Shown piece by piece: positions 37,841 through 47,526 of a DNA stretch of 64,000 nucleotides (positions within the stretch are counted from its first letter, which is position 1; every line of letters starts with the position of its first letter). A program made the position numbers and the translations under genes. The DNA is taken from the NCBI RefSeq assembly GCF_025717605.1, contig NZ_JAJIRQ010000005.1, positions 124,001-188,000 on the forward strand. The letters run 5' to 3'. Source of the DNA: Paucibacter sp. TC2R-5. Its GTDB lineage: Bacteria > Pseudomonadota > Gammaproteobacteria > Burkholderiales > Burkholderiaceae_C. The notes under the pieces are model-generated. The model searched no databases. It was not told the DNA's origin and worked only from the letters and a program-made list of their open reading frames with translations.

Positions 37841-40291
37841 TCAAGCGCCCTCAAGCGCCATCAGGGCCATGAGCAATCGCTCAAGCGGGTAAACGGCGCG
37901 AATCACGACTTCATCGCGCATTTGCGCCGCACGCGCCAGCAAGGCTTGCGCTTGGCTCGCCTCGACGTCGCTCAGTGGCCGCCGCTGTATCAGCCTTTGC
38001 AGCAAATCCAGGCCCAGCTCGGCCAGATCGCCCACATCCGCCGCCACCGGGGCCAGCTCGGCCAAGGCCGGCCGGCTTTTGATCAAGGCCCGCAGCGCCG
38101 CATCATTGCTCTGCCAGCGGCTCAGGATGGCCTGCAGCTGCGCCAGCGCCGGGCCCTCGCTGGGATTGGCCAGCAAGTGACTGACGGCGGCGTCCATCTC
38201 GCGTATGGTCGCGCTCTCGGGTGGCAAGGCATCGGCGAAGCGGTCCAGGCGCTCGAACTGGTGGTAGTCGCCCTTGAGGAACTTGGCATGCTGGCGGGCG
38301 TAGTACTGGCCGGCTTCGACCGCTTCGGCCAGTATCTGCAGCGGTGCGATCTGATCGCTGCCGGCAAGTTGGGTCAGCAGCCGCGTCGCCTGCTGATGCT
38401 GCTGCAGTCCTACCGAGAGGCTGGCCCAGGCGTCGACCGCGGCCAGTCTGCGGTACATGTCCGCCTCATCGCGCAGGTTTTTGCCCGACCAGAGGCGCTC
38501 GGCCACGGCAAACAGGCGCGGCCAGAGCTTCAGGTCCAGGATCTGTGCATTGACGTTCTCGGTCCACAAGGCGGCCTCGGCGCCCCATAGATGCTGGGCC
38601 TGTTGTGCGTCCAGGCGACGCGGGGCGATGCCGGCGGGCGCCGCAGCCAAGCGCTCGCCGCGCACCGGGTAGCGCACATTACCGATCAAGACATAACCCG
38701 AAAGTTGTGCGCCATCAAGTTCCACGGCGGGCGTGAATTCGCCCATCCAGGTGTCGAGCGTGAAGCTCAGCCCGGGGCCGCTGCGCCAGGCAATGTGCCG
38801 GAGCGAGCGACGCGCACGCCCGTCGAAATCGATAAAGCCGCGCCAGCCGCCGCTGCGGTCTTGAATCAGGCTGAAGCTGCCGGCCAAGCCGGGGCCTTTG
38901 AGCCTGGACATCTGAAACGACCAGGTCTGGATTTGCTCGCCGACCGCGAGCTGATCGTCGACGTCCAGGGCTGCGGGCAGCGGCTCATTGCGGTAGTGGA
39001 AAGCGCTGCCGTGTGGCTGGTCCAGATAAAAGCCTGTAGACAATATGCCGGGGTAGCCCTGCTGCAGCGTCGCTGCCAGCGAGTCTTGGCCGCGCCAGGA
39101 CTGCACCATGATGGAGCGCGGCAGCGCGGGGTGAAAAATCTCATCCCAGCCGACCATGCGCCGGCCATGCTTGGTCAGGATCTGCTCCAGCTTTTGATTG
39201 AAGTGCGCCTGCAAAGCTTGGGGGTCTGGCAAACCATGCTTTGCCATATAGGCGCGGATGCTGGGTGAGGCTAGCCATTGCGCGGGGTCCACTTCGTCGC
39301 CACCGATGTGCAGGTATTGATCTGGGAAGATTTGCGCTAACTCGCCGACCAAGCTGTCGAGAAATTCATAGACGGCCGTCTTGCTGGGGTCCAGCGTCGG
39401 CGGGTGCACGCCCCATTGGCGTTGCATCTGAAATGGCCCGGCAGCGCTGATCAAATCGGGGTAGGCCACGGCCAAAGCCGAGGCATGGCCTGGGAAGCCG
39501 AGCTCGGGCAGCACGCGGATGCCGCGTTCCGCCGCGTAGGCCACCAGCTCGCGCATCTGCGCCGGGCTGTAGAACAAGCCATCGCTGGCCAGCTCTTGCA
39601 GCTTCGGAAAGACCTGCGATCCATAACGCCAGCCCTGATCGTCACTCAAATGCCAGTGGAAGACGTTGAGCTTGGCCGCTGCCATGCCGTCGAGCTGACG
39701 TCTGATGTCCTCCAGCGGCAAAAAATGCCGCACCGAGTCGAGCAAGAGGCCGCGCCAGCGAAAGCGGGGCGAGTCTTGGATTGTCAACAGCGGCAGCCAG
39801 ACTTTGCCGCGGCCCTGGCCCACATCCTCAAGGCTTGTGTCGTTGTGCAGCAATTGCAGCAGCGTCTCCATACCGCGCAGGGCGCCGAAGCGACTGGCGG
39901 CTTGCAGCGCGATGCCCTCGGCAGTGATGCTGAGTTGGTAGCTCTCATCGTCGTTCGCCGTGGGTGTGCGCGGGCCGCCTTGCTCCACCTGTATGCGGAT
40001 CAGCTGAGCCGCTGCGTCAGAGCTCGCTTGCAGCGTCCCGCCGGTCTGCAGGGCCAGCCGCCGATACCAGTCCCGCAAGGGCAGTTCCAGATCCGCGCCC
40101 TTGACCTCGATCCTGATCTGCCGTGCCAGCGCCAGCCTGCCGGTTTGCACGCTGATTTCTTGAGGCCAAGGCATCAAGTTCAGCGCTGCTGTGACATTGG
40201 CATTGCTAGGACTGGTGACAGCGAACAGCATGAGGGCGAAGAGGAATTCGGCGGCTAGAGATAGCGATGCTGGCCAAGGGCTGCGCAGCAA
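37841..40291 (-). CDS. GH20 beta-N-acetylhexosaminidase
   Basis: An 816-residue glycoside hydrolase. A signal peptide covers about residues 1-31. The N-terminal GH20b domain (about 38-170) precedes the catalytic barrel (about 175-520), where the Asp-Glu pair D332/E333 sits in LHIGGDEVDP and the substrate-contact motif HWHLSDDQGWR is at about 212-222. The C-terminal region has a lectin/propeller-like stretch and the sequence AALWTENV. It releases GlcNAc from chitin oligomers. Only 12 bases separate its start from the end of the sensor kinase gene, so it may be cotranscribed with the two-component genes upstream. Confidence 0.94.
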   Translation of the reverse strand: MLRSPWPASLSLAAEFLFALMLFAVTSPSNANVTAALNLMPWPQEISVQTGRLALARQIRIEVKGADLELPLRDWYRRLALQTGGTLQASSDAAAQLIRIQVEQGGPRTPTANDDESYQLSITAEGIALQAASRFGALRGMETLLQLLHNDTSLEDVGQGRGKVWLPLLTIQDSPRFRWRGLLLDSVRHFLPLEDIRRQLDGMAAAKLNVFHWHLSDDQGWRYGSQVFPKLQELASDGLFYSPAQMRELVAYAAERGIRVLPELGFPGHASALAVAYPDLISAAGPFQMQRQWGVHPPTLDPSKTAVYEFLDSLVGELAQIFPDQYLHIGGDEVDPAQWLASPSIRAYMAKHGLPDPQALQAHFNQKLEQILTKHGRRMVGWDEIFHPALPRSIMVQSWRGQDSLAATLQQGYPGILSTGFYLDQPHGSAFHYRNEPLPAALDVDDQLAVGEQIQTWSFQMSRLKGPGLAGSFSLIQDRSGGWRGFIDFDGRARRSLRHIAWRSGPGLSFTLDTWMGEFTPAVELDGAQLSGYVLIGNVRYPVRGERLAAAPAGIAPRRLDAQQAQHLWGAEAALWTENVNAQILDLKLWPRLFAVAERLWSGKNLRDEADMYRRLAAVDAWASLSVGLQQHQQATRLLTQLAGSDQIAPLQILAEAVEAGQYYARQHAKFLKGDYHQFERLDRFADALPPESATIREMDAAVSHLLANPSEGPALAQLQAILSRWQSNDAALRALIKSRPALAELAPVAADVGDLAELGLDLLQRLIQRRPLSDVEASQAQALLARAAQMRDEVVIRAVYPLERLLMALMALEGA

Positions 40292-40303
40292 TGGCCAGGG
40301 CCA

Positions 40304-41734
40304 TCAGGGCGCGGCCTTGAACTGCACCTGCACCGTCAGGCCGCAGCCTTGCGGGCCTTCGCTCAGGGTGACTGCCGCTCCGTGCTGAGCGGCGGCCCGC
40401 TCGACAATCGCCAGGCCCAGGCCGCTGCCGGATTGGATTTGATCGGGCAGGCGGAAGAAACGCTCAAACACCTTGCGGCGCAGCTCAATCGGTATGCCCG
40501 GCCCCTGATCGCTGACGCTGAGCACAACGCAGCCTTTGGTGCCGGCTTCTTGGGCGGCAATGGCGACCCGCACCAAGCTGCCGGCGGGCGAATACTTGAC
40601 GGCGTTGTCGACCAGGTTGTCCACCAGCGCGCCTATGCTCTCGCGGTTCAAGAGCAGCTCACAGCGTTCGGGGGATTCCAATTCAAGTTCGATGCCGCGC
40701 TGCAGCGCCAACTGGCTGCTGAGCGCCATCCGGTCGCGCACCAGCGCCACCAAATCATGTGGGAGCAGCGCGGTGCTGTCCTGATCGGAGCCGGAGCGTG
40801 CCAGGGCGAGCAACTGGTGTACCGTGTGGGTGGCGCGTTTGACGCCTTCATTCAGCCGGGCCACCGACTCATTGCGGCGCTCGCCGGGCGGTGCGTCTTG
40901 CAGTGATTCGGCATTCAGCTGCACCACCGCCAGCGGCGTCTTCAGCTCATGCGCGGCGTCGAGCAAAAACTCGCGCTCGCGTTCCAGCCGCTCTTGCAGC
41001 CGGCTCATCAAGCCGTTGACCGAGTTGACCACCGGCGCCAGCTCCCGGTAGGGCGACTGTGGCAGGGCAGACAAGTCCTTGGCCGAGCGCTGCGCAATCT
41101 GCGCTCCGATGCGTTGCAAGGGCGCAAAGCCGGCGCGTAAAAGCAACCAAGCCACCAACATCATCAGCGGCAGGCTGTAGAACAGCGGGCGGGCGTAATA
41201 ACTCAAACCATCGGAGCTGAAATGCCAGTCACCCGGCACTTCTTGCCAGCGTCGCACCAGCAAGTCCTGCGCCGGCGCGCGCGCCTCCACATACAACCAG
41301 CGCGCGTCACTCTCGAAGTGTTGCTCGTTTGGCGTCAGCCGGTCGCCCATATCGGGCGGCCCCTGGCGAAAGAGCAGTTTGTCACCTTGCCACACCTGCA
41401 TGGCAATGAAGGGTGCCTCGTAGCCAATGGCCATCCACTCTTGTTCGCGCAAATGTTCCAGCTCGGCCAAGGCGGCGTGCAAGCGCTCGGGCTGGTCGGC
41501 CCACAGCGAGGCCTGCATGCGCGCATGCTCGGCCCAAAGCTGATTGGAGGCCTGGCCGTTGCGGGTGTTGACGACGCGCACGTCATGGAATTCGCGCAAC
41601 ATCAAGATGCACCAGATCAGCAAGAGCACCGCGCAAAACGCGCCAAAGGTGCGGCCGAACAAGGAGCTGGTGGCGCCGGGCGCTGTGGCTGCATCGCCTG
41701 TGGCACCCAGCTCTGCACCCAAGAGCGACGTCAT
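40304..41734 (-). CDS. QseC/PmrB-like sensor histidine kinase
   Basis: A 476-residue kinase. Two membrane helices (about 27-48 and 184-203) bracket a periplasmic sensor domain. A HAMP-like stretch follows, then the H box LLDAAHELKTPLA and the ATP-binding motifs NLVDNAVKYSP, SVSDQGPGIP and GSGLGLAIV. Its ATG overlaps the regulator's stop (ATGA, 41731-41734). It pairs with the OmpR-type regulator upstream and lies directly before the hexosaminidase gene. Confidence 0.93.
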   Translation of the reverse strand: MTSLLGAELGATGDAATAPGATSSLFGRTFGAFCAVLLLIWCILMLREFHDVRVVNTRNGQASNQLWAEHARMQASLWADQPERLHAALAELEHLREQEWMAIGYEAPFIAMQVWQGDKLLFRQGPPDMGDRLTPNEQHFESDARWLYVEARAPAQDLLVRRWQEVPGDWHFSSDGLSYYARPLFYSLPLMMLVAWLLLRAGFAPLQRIGAQIAQRSAKDLSALPQSPYRELAPVVNSVNGLMSRLQERLEREREFLLDAAHELKTPLAVVQLNAESLQDAPPGERRNESVARLNEGVKRATHTVHQLLALARSGSDQDSTALLPHDLVALVRDRMALSSQLALQRGIELELESPERCELLLNRESIGALVDNLVDNAVKYSPAGSLVRVAIAAQEAGTKGCVVLSVSDQGPGIPIELRRKVFERFFRLPDQIQSGSGLGLAIVERAAAQHGAAVTLSEGPQGCGLTVQVQFKAAP

Positions 41735-42390
41735 TTGCGCTCCACCACAAAGCCGACTCCGCGCACGGTGCGCACATAACCCTCGCCAATCTTCTTGCGC
41801 AGATTGAACATATGCACATCGAGTGCATGGCTGTCGGCGTTAGGCAAGGCGCGCGCCTCCAGCTCGCGCCGCGTGACGACCCGGTCGGGCAGCTTGAGCA
41901 GGGTCAGCAAAATCGTGAACTCGGTCTTGGACAGATTGATGACGGTGTCACCGCGCGTCAGCAGCATGCGGCGTTCATCCAGCGTGAGGTCCTGAACCTG
42001 CCACTCTTGCGTCTCGGACTCCTGCGCCAAGCCTGAGCGCCGCGCCACTGCGCGCAGGCGCGCCAGCAGTTCAGGCCCGGCAAAGGGCTTGACCAGATAG
42101 TCATCCGCGCCGCTGTCCAGGCCTTGCAGGCGGTCCTCGATACCGTCGCGGGCGGTGATGACGATCAGCGGCAGCTGTTTGTCTTGCTGGCGAATGCTGC
42201 GCAGCAGATCCAGGCCATTGCCGTCGGGTAGCCCCAAATCCAACACCACCGCATCAAACACCAGTTGTTCCAGCCAGTAACGCGCCTCGGTGATGCGGCG
42301 CACCCATACCACGTCATGGCCGCCGTCTTGAATCAGGGATTGCACCGAGTGGCCCAGTTCCAGGTCGTCTTCTACGAGGCAGATCTTCAT
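41731..42390 (-). CDS. OmpR-family response regulator (QseB/PmrA-like)
   Basis: About 219 residues. The receiver domain has phospho-acceptor D51 in AVVLDLGLPDGNG and lysine in LVKPFAGPEL. The C-terminal winged helix has TRRELEARALPN and ends in YVRTVRGVGFVV. The start is taken at the ATG at 42390 (MKICLVEDD); a GTG at 42399 is possible. A PmrA-type box lies just upstream, suggesting autoregulation and control of the divergent GH19 gene. Confidence 0.93.
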   Translation of the reverse strand: MKICLVEDDLELGHSVQSLIQDGGHDVVWVRRITEARYWLEQLVFDAVVLDLGLPDGNGLDLLRSIRQQDKQLPLIVITARDGIEDRLQGLDSGADDYLVKPFAGPELLARLRAVARRSGLAQESETQEWQVQDLTLDERRMLLTRGDTVINLSKTEFTILLTLLKLPDRVVTRRELEARALPNADSHALDVHMFNLRKKIGEGYVRTVRGVGFVVERK

Positions 42391-42425
42391 GCGCTCCACT
42401 GTAGCAAGCGTCGCATTAATGCACT

Positions 42426-42442
42426 CTTAAGGCATTCTTGAG
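42426..42442 (+). promoter_or_regulatory. PmrA/QseB-type binding site
   Basis: CTTAAG, five bases, then CTTGAG: one mismatch from the published PmrA/QseB direct-repeat pattern CTTAAG-N5-CTTAAG. It sits 36 bases upstream of the regulator start and about 105 bases upstream of the divergent GH19 gene. Confidence 0.6.
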
Positions 42443-42546
42443 GAAGGACGGCGCATAAACAGCGATAGTAAAAACCAGTCGAGTACCGGTTGCCCTTCGG
42501 TGACATTACTGGTATCAAAGTTACTGCAAAGAAAGAAGGCAGCGAA

Positions 42547-43296
42547 ATGAAAACACGATGGATGGATCCAGCGACCCTGCCGCTGATTGCGGCCCTGCTA
42601 TTGAGCACGGCTTGCGCGACAGCGCCCAAGCAGGATGCGGCCCCGCCGGCGGCGAGCGGCGAGGCTGCGCAGTTTTTGCCAACGCAGGCTCAGTTCGAAC
42701 TGCTCTTCCCGCAGCGCATTGCTTTTTATTCCTACGAGGGCTTTGTACAGGCGGTGCGTTCGTTTCCCGAATTTGCCGGCAGCGGCACGGCCGAACAGCG
42801 GCGTCAGGAAATGGCCGCCTTTTTGGCCAATATCGCCCATGAGTCGGACGAGCTCAAGGCGGTGCGCGAGTACAACCAAGCCAACTACGACAAGTATTGC
42901 AGCCTGGAGGCCGGCCAGACCTGTGCGCCGGGTCAGCAGTATTACGGACGAGGCCCGATCCAGTTGTCCTGGAATTATCAGTATCTGGCCGCCGGTAAAG
43001 CGATTGGTCTGGACCTCTGGGCCGACCCCGACCGCGTTGCCCGCGACCCCAAGGTCGCCTGGCAAACCGCGCTCTGGTACTGGATGAACCAGAACGGCCC
43101 AGGCACCATGACGCCGCACCAGGCCATGGTGAGCGGCGCCGGTTTCGGCGAAACCATTCGCAGCATCAACGGCGCACTCGAATGCGGCAAGCCAGCCGAT
43201 TCCTACGCCGGCAAGCAAGTGGCAAGGCGGATTGATTTCTACCAGCGCGCCAGCATGAAGTTCGAGGTGGCGCCGGGCGCAAAGCTCGGCTGTTGA
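42547..43296 (+). CDS. GH19 chitinase-like lipoprotein
   Basis: A 249-residue secreted glycoside hydrolase. The start MKTRWMDP is at 42547, with GAAGG about 12 bases upstream of the ATG. Residues 11-23 form a lipoprotein-like signal ending LLSTAC. The GH19 core shows FLANIAHESDEL (HE at 98-99), YYGRGPIQLSWNYQY and FGETIRSINGALECG. It should cleave chitin or chitin-like/peptidoglycan chains. It is divergent from the two-component genes with a shared 156-bp control region containing the PmrA-type box. Confidence 0.9.
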   Translation: MKTRWMDPATLPLIAALLLSTACATAPKQDAAPPAASGEAAQFLPTQAQFELLFPQRIAFYSYEGFVQAVRSFPEFAGSGTAEQRRQEMAAFLANIAHESDELKAVREYNQANYDKYCSLEAGQTCAPGQQYYGRGPIQLSWNYQYLAAGKAIGLDLWADPDRVARDPKVAWQTALWYWMNQNGPGTMTPHQAMVSGAGFGETIRSINGALECGKPADSYAGKQVARRIDFYQRASMKFEVAPGAKLGC

Positions 43297-43405
43297 GCGA
43301 GGCGCTGGGCGAGTAGGTGACTGAGTAGGTGAGTAGGCGCGCGGCGACCGAACAAGTTGTTGATGTTTGCTTTGGCCGCATTTTTATAAAAGCATGGAGA
43401 CAAAA

Positions 43406-46111
43406 ATGAATCACAAGCGTTTCAAGGGTCAATCGATTTGCGCGCCATCTCGGCGCAGTGCCACCCAATGGGCCGTTTGCGCCTTGCTGGGCACGGCCAG
43501 CGCGGCTTGGGCGCAGGCTCAGAGCGGCGACAAGGTGAGCGACAAAAATGAGCTGCCGCAGGTCACGGTGACGGCCACGCGCAGCGCAACCAATTTGCTC
43601 AAAACGCCGGTGGCCGTCACGGCGCTGAGTGGCGATGATTTGGTGCGCGAGAACGTCAAGGAGTTGATGAACCTCAGCGGTACGGTCCCCAATTTGCAGC
43701 TGGGTTTGTCCAGCGCTGACTCGGGCGTGCTGGTGTCGATTCGTGGCGTGACCTCGACCAACTTCACCGAAATCGGCGACCCCGCCGTGGGTATCCATAT
43801 TGACGGCATTTATTCGCCGCGTCCGCAAGGCTCCTTGGCGTTGATGTTCGACCTCGACCAGGTTGAAGTACTGCGCGGTGCGCAAGGCACCTTGTTCGGT
43901 CGTAACTCCACGGCCGGTGTGATCAACATCATTCCGGCCCGCCCAGATTTCAAGTCCAACTACGGCTGGACTTCGCTGCAACTGGGTAACTACAACGCCA
44001 AGCAAGTGCGCTCTGTCTACAACGTCTCGCTGGCTGATAACTTTGCCCTGCGTGCCGCCGTGATGGTGGACAAGCGTGACGGCTATATCAAGCAGACTCA
44101 AGATTTGCGTGACCGTGGCGTGAAGTTGCCCGACGCGGTGGGTGACGGTGGCCACTTCACGCCCGATGGCAAGCCCGACAACGACCAGCGATTGAACCGC
44201 AAAGTGTCGGCCGCTGACCAATATGCAAACTCCGACCAATGGGCGGCGCGCGTGACCGGACGTTGGGGCATCACCAAAGATCTGGAATGGCAAGGCGGCT
44301 TCGAGCATTACACCAACAAGGGCGCCGGCGACGTCGGTTTGAAGGACTGCAAGATGGCGGCCGGCACCGCCTATGCCTGCGGCCCAGAGGGACAGTGGCA
44401 CGCCATCATCAACGTGCCCGGCAAGATCGACATGACGATCGACACCTTCCGCAACAGCCTCAGCTGGAAGCTCGATGAGCGCAGCGAGCTGATCTACAAG
44501 GGGGCTTACGCGGTGCAGCAGCGCGCCCAGGACCACGACGATGATGGCGGCGAGAGCTGGCGCGACAGCGATGTGGACATCATGCAACCCTGGGGCAACT
44601 GGGGGCGCCAACATTCGATCGACAAGGCCAGCTACACGCTGGACTCCAAGTACAAGTCCTGGGTGCATGAGCTGCAGTTCAAGCAAACCACCAGGGATTG
44701 GCGTTATGTGGCCGGTGCCTTTTATATGTCCGAGAAGAACGCGATCAATTTCGCGCAAGATAACTTGGTCTCGGCACCGTACGGCATGCCGCAAGGGCAG
44801 TTCTATGGGCAGCCCGATCGTCAAATCGAGTCCAAAGCTGTGTTCGCTCAGGGTGATTTGAAGCTGGCCGAAAACCTGACCGGTACCGCCGGTTTCCGCT
44901 ACAGCCAAGACAAGCGTACCGACAACGGGGGCACCAGTGCCGGCCTATGGGACGCCAGCACGCCTTGGTATTACAACGGCAAGTTCAAGCCCGCCGGCTG
45001 GGATGCTGCCAGCGGTGTCTACACGCCGGTCGGCACGCCGCACAACGGGACCGATTTGACCAAGCAAATGGGCCCGTTTGCCGGCCTGGGCGTTTATCCA
45101 GAACCGGTCATCAACAGTTACAGCAAGAGCTGGAGCAAACCGACCTACCGCTTGGGCCTGCAGTACGACCTGAATAAGGACCAGATGGTCTTCGGCTCGG
45201 CCGCGACCGGCTATCGGCCGGGTGGTTTCGGTGACAAGTTTGATACCTGCGGCGGGGGCACCTGCGTGGACGGCGGTAAGCAGAAATACAGCTTCCTCGA
45301 CTACGACCCCGAAACCACCACCAACTTTGAGTTGGGCTACAAGGGCAGCCACTGGGACAGGAAGCTGAACTTCAGTGCGGTGTACTTCAACACCCAATAC
45401 AAGGGCATGCATGTGACCGGCATGAATGCCGTGGGCCAGAAAAAGCTGGAGCCGGGTCGTGTCTGTGCCGATTGGGAGCCCGCTTGTGATGTGGTCAGCG
45501 CCTGGAAGACCGAAAACATCGGTGACTCGAACATCCAAGGCCTGGAACTGGAGTTCAAGCTCTTGCCTTGGGCGGGCGGCAATCTGTCGGGCTTCTTGGC
45601 CGTGCTGGATACCAAGGTCAAGTCCTACGACACCTACAGCGACGAATGGATGTGTGGCTACCGGGTCGAAAACAAGGCCGAGCCTTGCGCCCCGATTTAT
45701 CTGGGCGACGATCCGAAAAAACGCGGCCGCGCCATTCGCGACGTGACCGGTAACCAACTGCCTTACGCGCCCAAGTATGCGTTTGCGCTCAACTACGGGC
45801 ATGACTTCGATGTGGGCGGCGGCATGACCCTGTCACCTTTCGTGGGCATGCGCTGGCAAAGCAAGATGTACTTCACCGTGCGCAACCTGGACAACCCGGT
45901 CATTGGCGACTACCAAGACGCCTACACCAACTGGAACGCTTCGCTGAAGCTGGCCGGCGCCTCGGGCAAGTGGGATGTTGAGCTGTGGGGCAACAACCTC
46001 AGCAACAACATCGTCAAGAACTGGATGGGCCAGGGTCAAGCGGGCGGCTACACATCCAACAGCTATAACGCGCCACGGATGTATGGTCTGCGGGCGACGC
46101 TGAACTACTGA
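43406..46111 (+). CDS. TonB-dependent outer-membrane receptor
   Basis: A 901-residue receptor. The start is the ATG at 43406 (MNHKRFKG), with GGAG 7 bases upstream. A signal peptide ends near AAWAQAQ. Then come a TonB box-like LPQVTVTAT, the plug domain (about 45-165; VSIRGVTSTNFTEIG, VEVLRGAQGTLFGRNSTAG) and a 22-strand barrel ending in an aromatic residue (LRATLNY). Ligand unknown; the chitinase/hexosaminidase neighbours suggest a chito-oligosaccharide or similar sugar (inference). Confidence 0.94.
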   Translation: MNHKRFKGQSICAPSRRSATQWAVCALLGTASAAWAQAQSGDKVSDKNELPQVTVTATRSATNLLKTPVAVTALSGDDLVRENVKELMNLSGTVPNLQLGLSSADSGVLVSIRGVTSTNFTEIGDPAVGIHIDGIYSPRPQGSLALMFDLDQVEVLRGAQGTLFGRNSTAGVINIIPARPDFKSNYGWTSLQLGNYNAKQVRSVYNVSLADNFALRAAVMVDKRDGYIKQTQDLRDRGVKLPDAVGDGGHFTPDGKPDNDQRLNRKVSAADQYANSDQWAARVTGRWGITKDLEWQGGFEHYTNKGAGDVGLKDCKMAAGTAYACGPEGQWHAIINVPGKIDMTIDTFRNSLSWKLDERSELIYKGAYAVQQRAQDHDDDGGESWRDSDVDIMQPWGNWGRQHSIDKASYTLDSKYKSWVHELQFKQTTRDWRYVAGAFYMSEKNAINFAQDNLVSAPYGMPQGQFYGQPDRQIESKAVFAQGDLKLAENLTGTAGFRYSQDKRTDNGGTSAGLWDASTPWYYNGKFKPAGWDAASGVYTPVGTPHNGTDLTKQMGPFAGLGVYPEPVINSYSKSWSKPTYRLGLQYDLNKDQMVFGSAATGYRPGGFGDKFDTCGGGTCVDGGKQKYSFLDYDPETTTNFELGYKGSHWDRKLNFSAVYFNTQYKGMHVTGMNAVGQKKLEPGRVCADWEPACDVVSAWKTENIGDSNIQGLELEFKLLPWAGGNLSGFLAVLDTKVKSYDTYSDEWMCGYRVENKAEPCAPIYLGDDPKKRGRAIRDVTGNQLPYAPKYAFALNYGHDFDVGGGMTLSPFVGMRWQSKMYFTVRNLDNPVIGDYQDAYTNWNASLKLAGASGKWDVELWGNNLSNNIVKNWMGQGQAGGYTSNSYNAPRMYGLRATLNY

Positions 46112-46254
46112 CATCGCTTCGCCAGCAAGGGGCGCACGCAGCTCGATACAGCGCGTGCGCCCTGGTCATGATTCCCCGACAGCCGCTAGGCCAAGTGGCG
46201 CTCGTGATGTCTTTGGCTTGCGCCAACAACTACTCCCCAAAATCGGCCCCGGCC

Positions 46255-47502
46255 ATGACTTCGAAAACAACAACTCCATCGGCAGCACCCTGGTTGAAGG
46301 TGCAAGCCGGCCGCATCAATTCGATCGATGCCTTCAGAGCCTTGACGGTGTTGGTGATGATCACCGTCAACCAATGGCATGGCGTGATCGGGCTGCCGCA
46401 GTGGATGGGCCATATGCCGGCCGATGCGGATGCGATGAGTTTTGTCGATGCCGTCTTTCCGGCCTTTTTGTTCATTGTCGGCATGTCGATTCCCTTTGCC
46501 TTGCAGCAGCGCTTTGACAAGGGCGACACGGTCTGGCGGGTGCAAGGGCAGGTGGCGCAACGAGCATTGGGCCTGGTGGTGATTGGCCTCTTCATGGTCA
46601 ATGCCGAGGGCGGTTTTCACGCGGCTTCGATGTTGCTGCCGATTCAGATTTGGGGCTTGCTTTGCTATGTCGCAGCCTTCCTTGTCTGGGGTTCGCTGAG
46701 CGGCGGCCCGGCCTTGGGGCTTGCTTGGCGCTGGGCGGGCGTGGGCTTGTTTGTGGCTCTGGCGCTGCTCTACCGGGGCGGGCCGACCGGGCAGGACGGG
46801 ATGACGCCGCAGTGGTGGGGCATCCTGGGGCTGATCGGTTGGGCTTATCTGATCGGCTGTGCCTGTTTTCAGCTTTGCCGTGGCCGCGTGTTGGGCTTGC
46901 TGGCCTGCATCGCTTTTTGTGTCGCTTACTTCGCCCTGCACCGCGCGCCGGCGGTGCAGGGTCAGGTCTTGCTGAGCTTGCTGTTCAGTCAGGACGGTCA
47001 CTTCAGCCACGCCGCGCTGGTGCTGAGCGGCTGCACGACGGCGATGTTGTACTTTGACCGGAGCAGCAGCGGCCATGGCGACGGGCGTGGCAACAAGGGC
47101 CCGGCCATGCGTTTCGCCATGGCCCTGGTCTTTGCTTTGGCGCTGGCGCTGGCCGCCACCTGGCTTCGCCCCGAGTTCAAGATCTCGAAAATTTACGCCA
47201 CGCCGAGTTGGGCGCTTTACAGCGCCGCGGCAAGCGTGTTGATCTTCTCGGCGCTGTACGGGTGGATCGATGTGCTCGGCCGTACGCTGGCGCCCAGCTT
47301 TTTGGAGCCGGTGGCGGCCAATCCGCTGGTGGCTTATTTGCTCCCCTTTGTGATCGGCGCGCTATTGAATCTGGCGCATTGGGAACTCCCGCTGGCCTTG
47401 CGCACCGGCGCGGTGGGCATAGCATTTGGCATGGTGTATGCGGTCGCGGTGGCCTTGCTGGTCAAGCAGCTGGCGCTGCGCGGTGTTCGGCTGCGCATCT
47501 GA
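46255..47502 (+). CDS. NagX/HGSNAT-like membrane acyltransferase (DUF5009)
   Basis: A 415-residue polytopic membrane protein starting MTSKTTTPSA at 46255. The N-terminal signature RINSIDAFRALTVLVMITVNQWHG and VDAVFPAFLFIVGMSIPFAL belong to the family of heparan-alpha-glucosaminide N-acetyltransferase and bacterial NagX. About eleven helices. Bacterial NagX genes often accompany N-acetylglucosamine uptake loci, which fits the neighbouring chitinolytic genes. The exact reaction in bacteria is uncertain. Confidence 0.85.
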   Translation: MTSKTTTPSAAPWLKVQAGRINSIDAFRALTVLVMITVNQWHGVIGLPQWMGHMPADADAMSFVDAVFPAFLFIVGMSIPFALQQRFDKGDTVWRVQGQVAQRALGLVVIGLFMVNAEGGFHAASMLLPIQIWGLLCYVAAFLVWGSLSGGPALGLAWRWAGVGLFVALALLYRGGPTGQDGMTPQWWGILGLIGWAYLIGCACFQLCRGRVLGLLACIAFCVAYFALHRAPAVQGQVLLSLLFSQDGHFSHAALVLSGCTTAMLYFDRSSSGHGDGRGNKGPAMRFAMALVFALALALAATWLRPEFKISKIYATPSWALYSAAASVLIFSALYGWIDVLGRTLAPSFLEPVAANPLVAYLLPFVIGALLNLAHWELPLALRTGAVGIAFGMVYAVAVALLVKQLALRGVRLRI

Positions 47503-47526
47503 CGCATAGCCGCCTGAACCGAGAAT

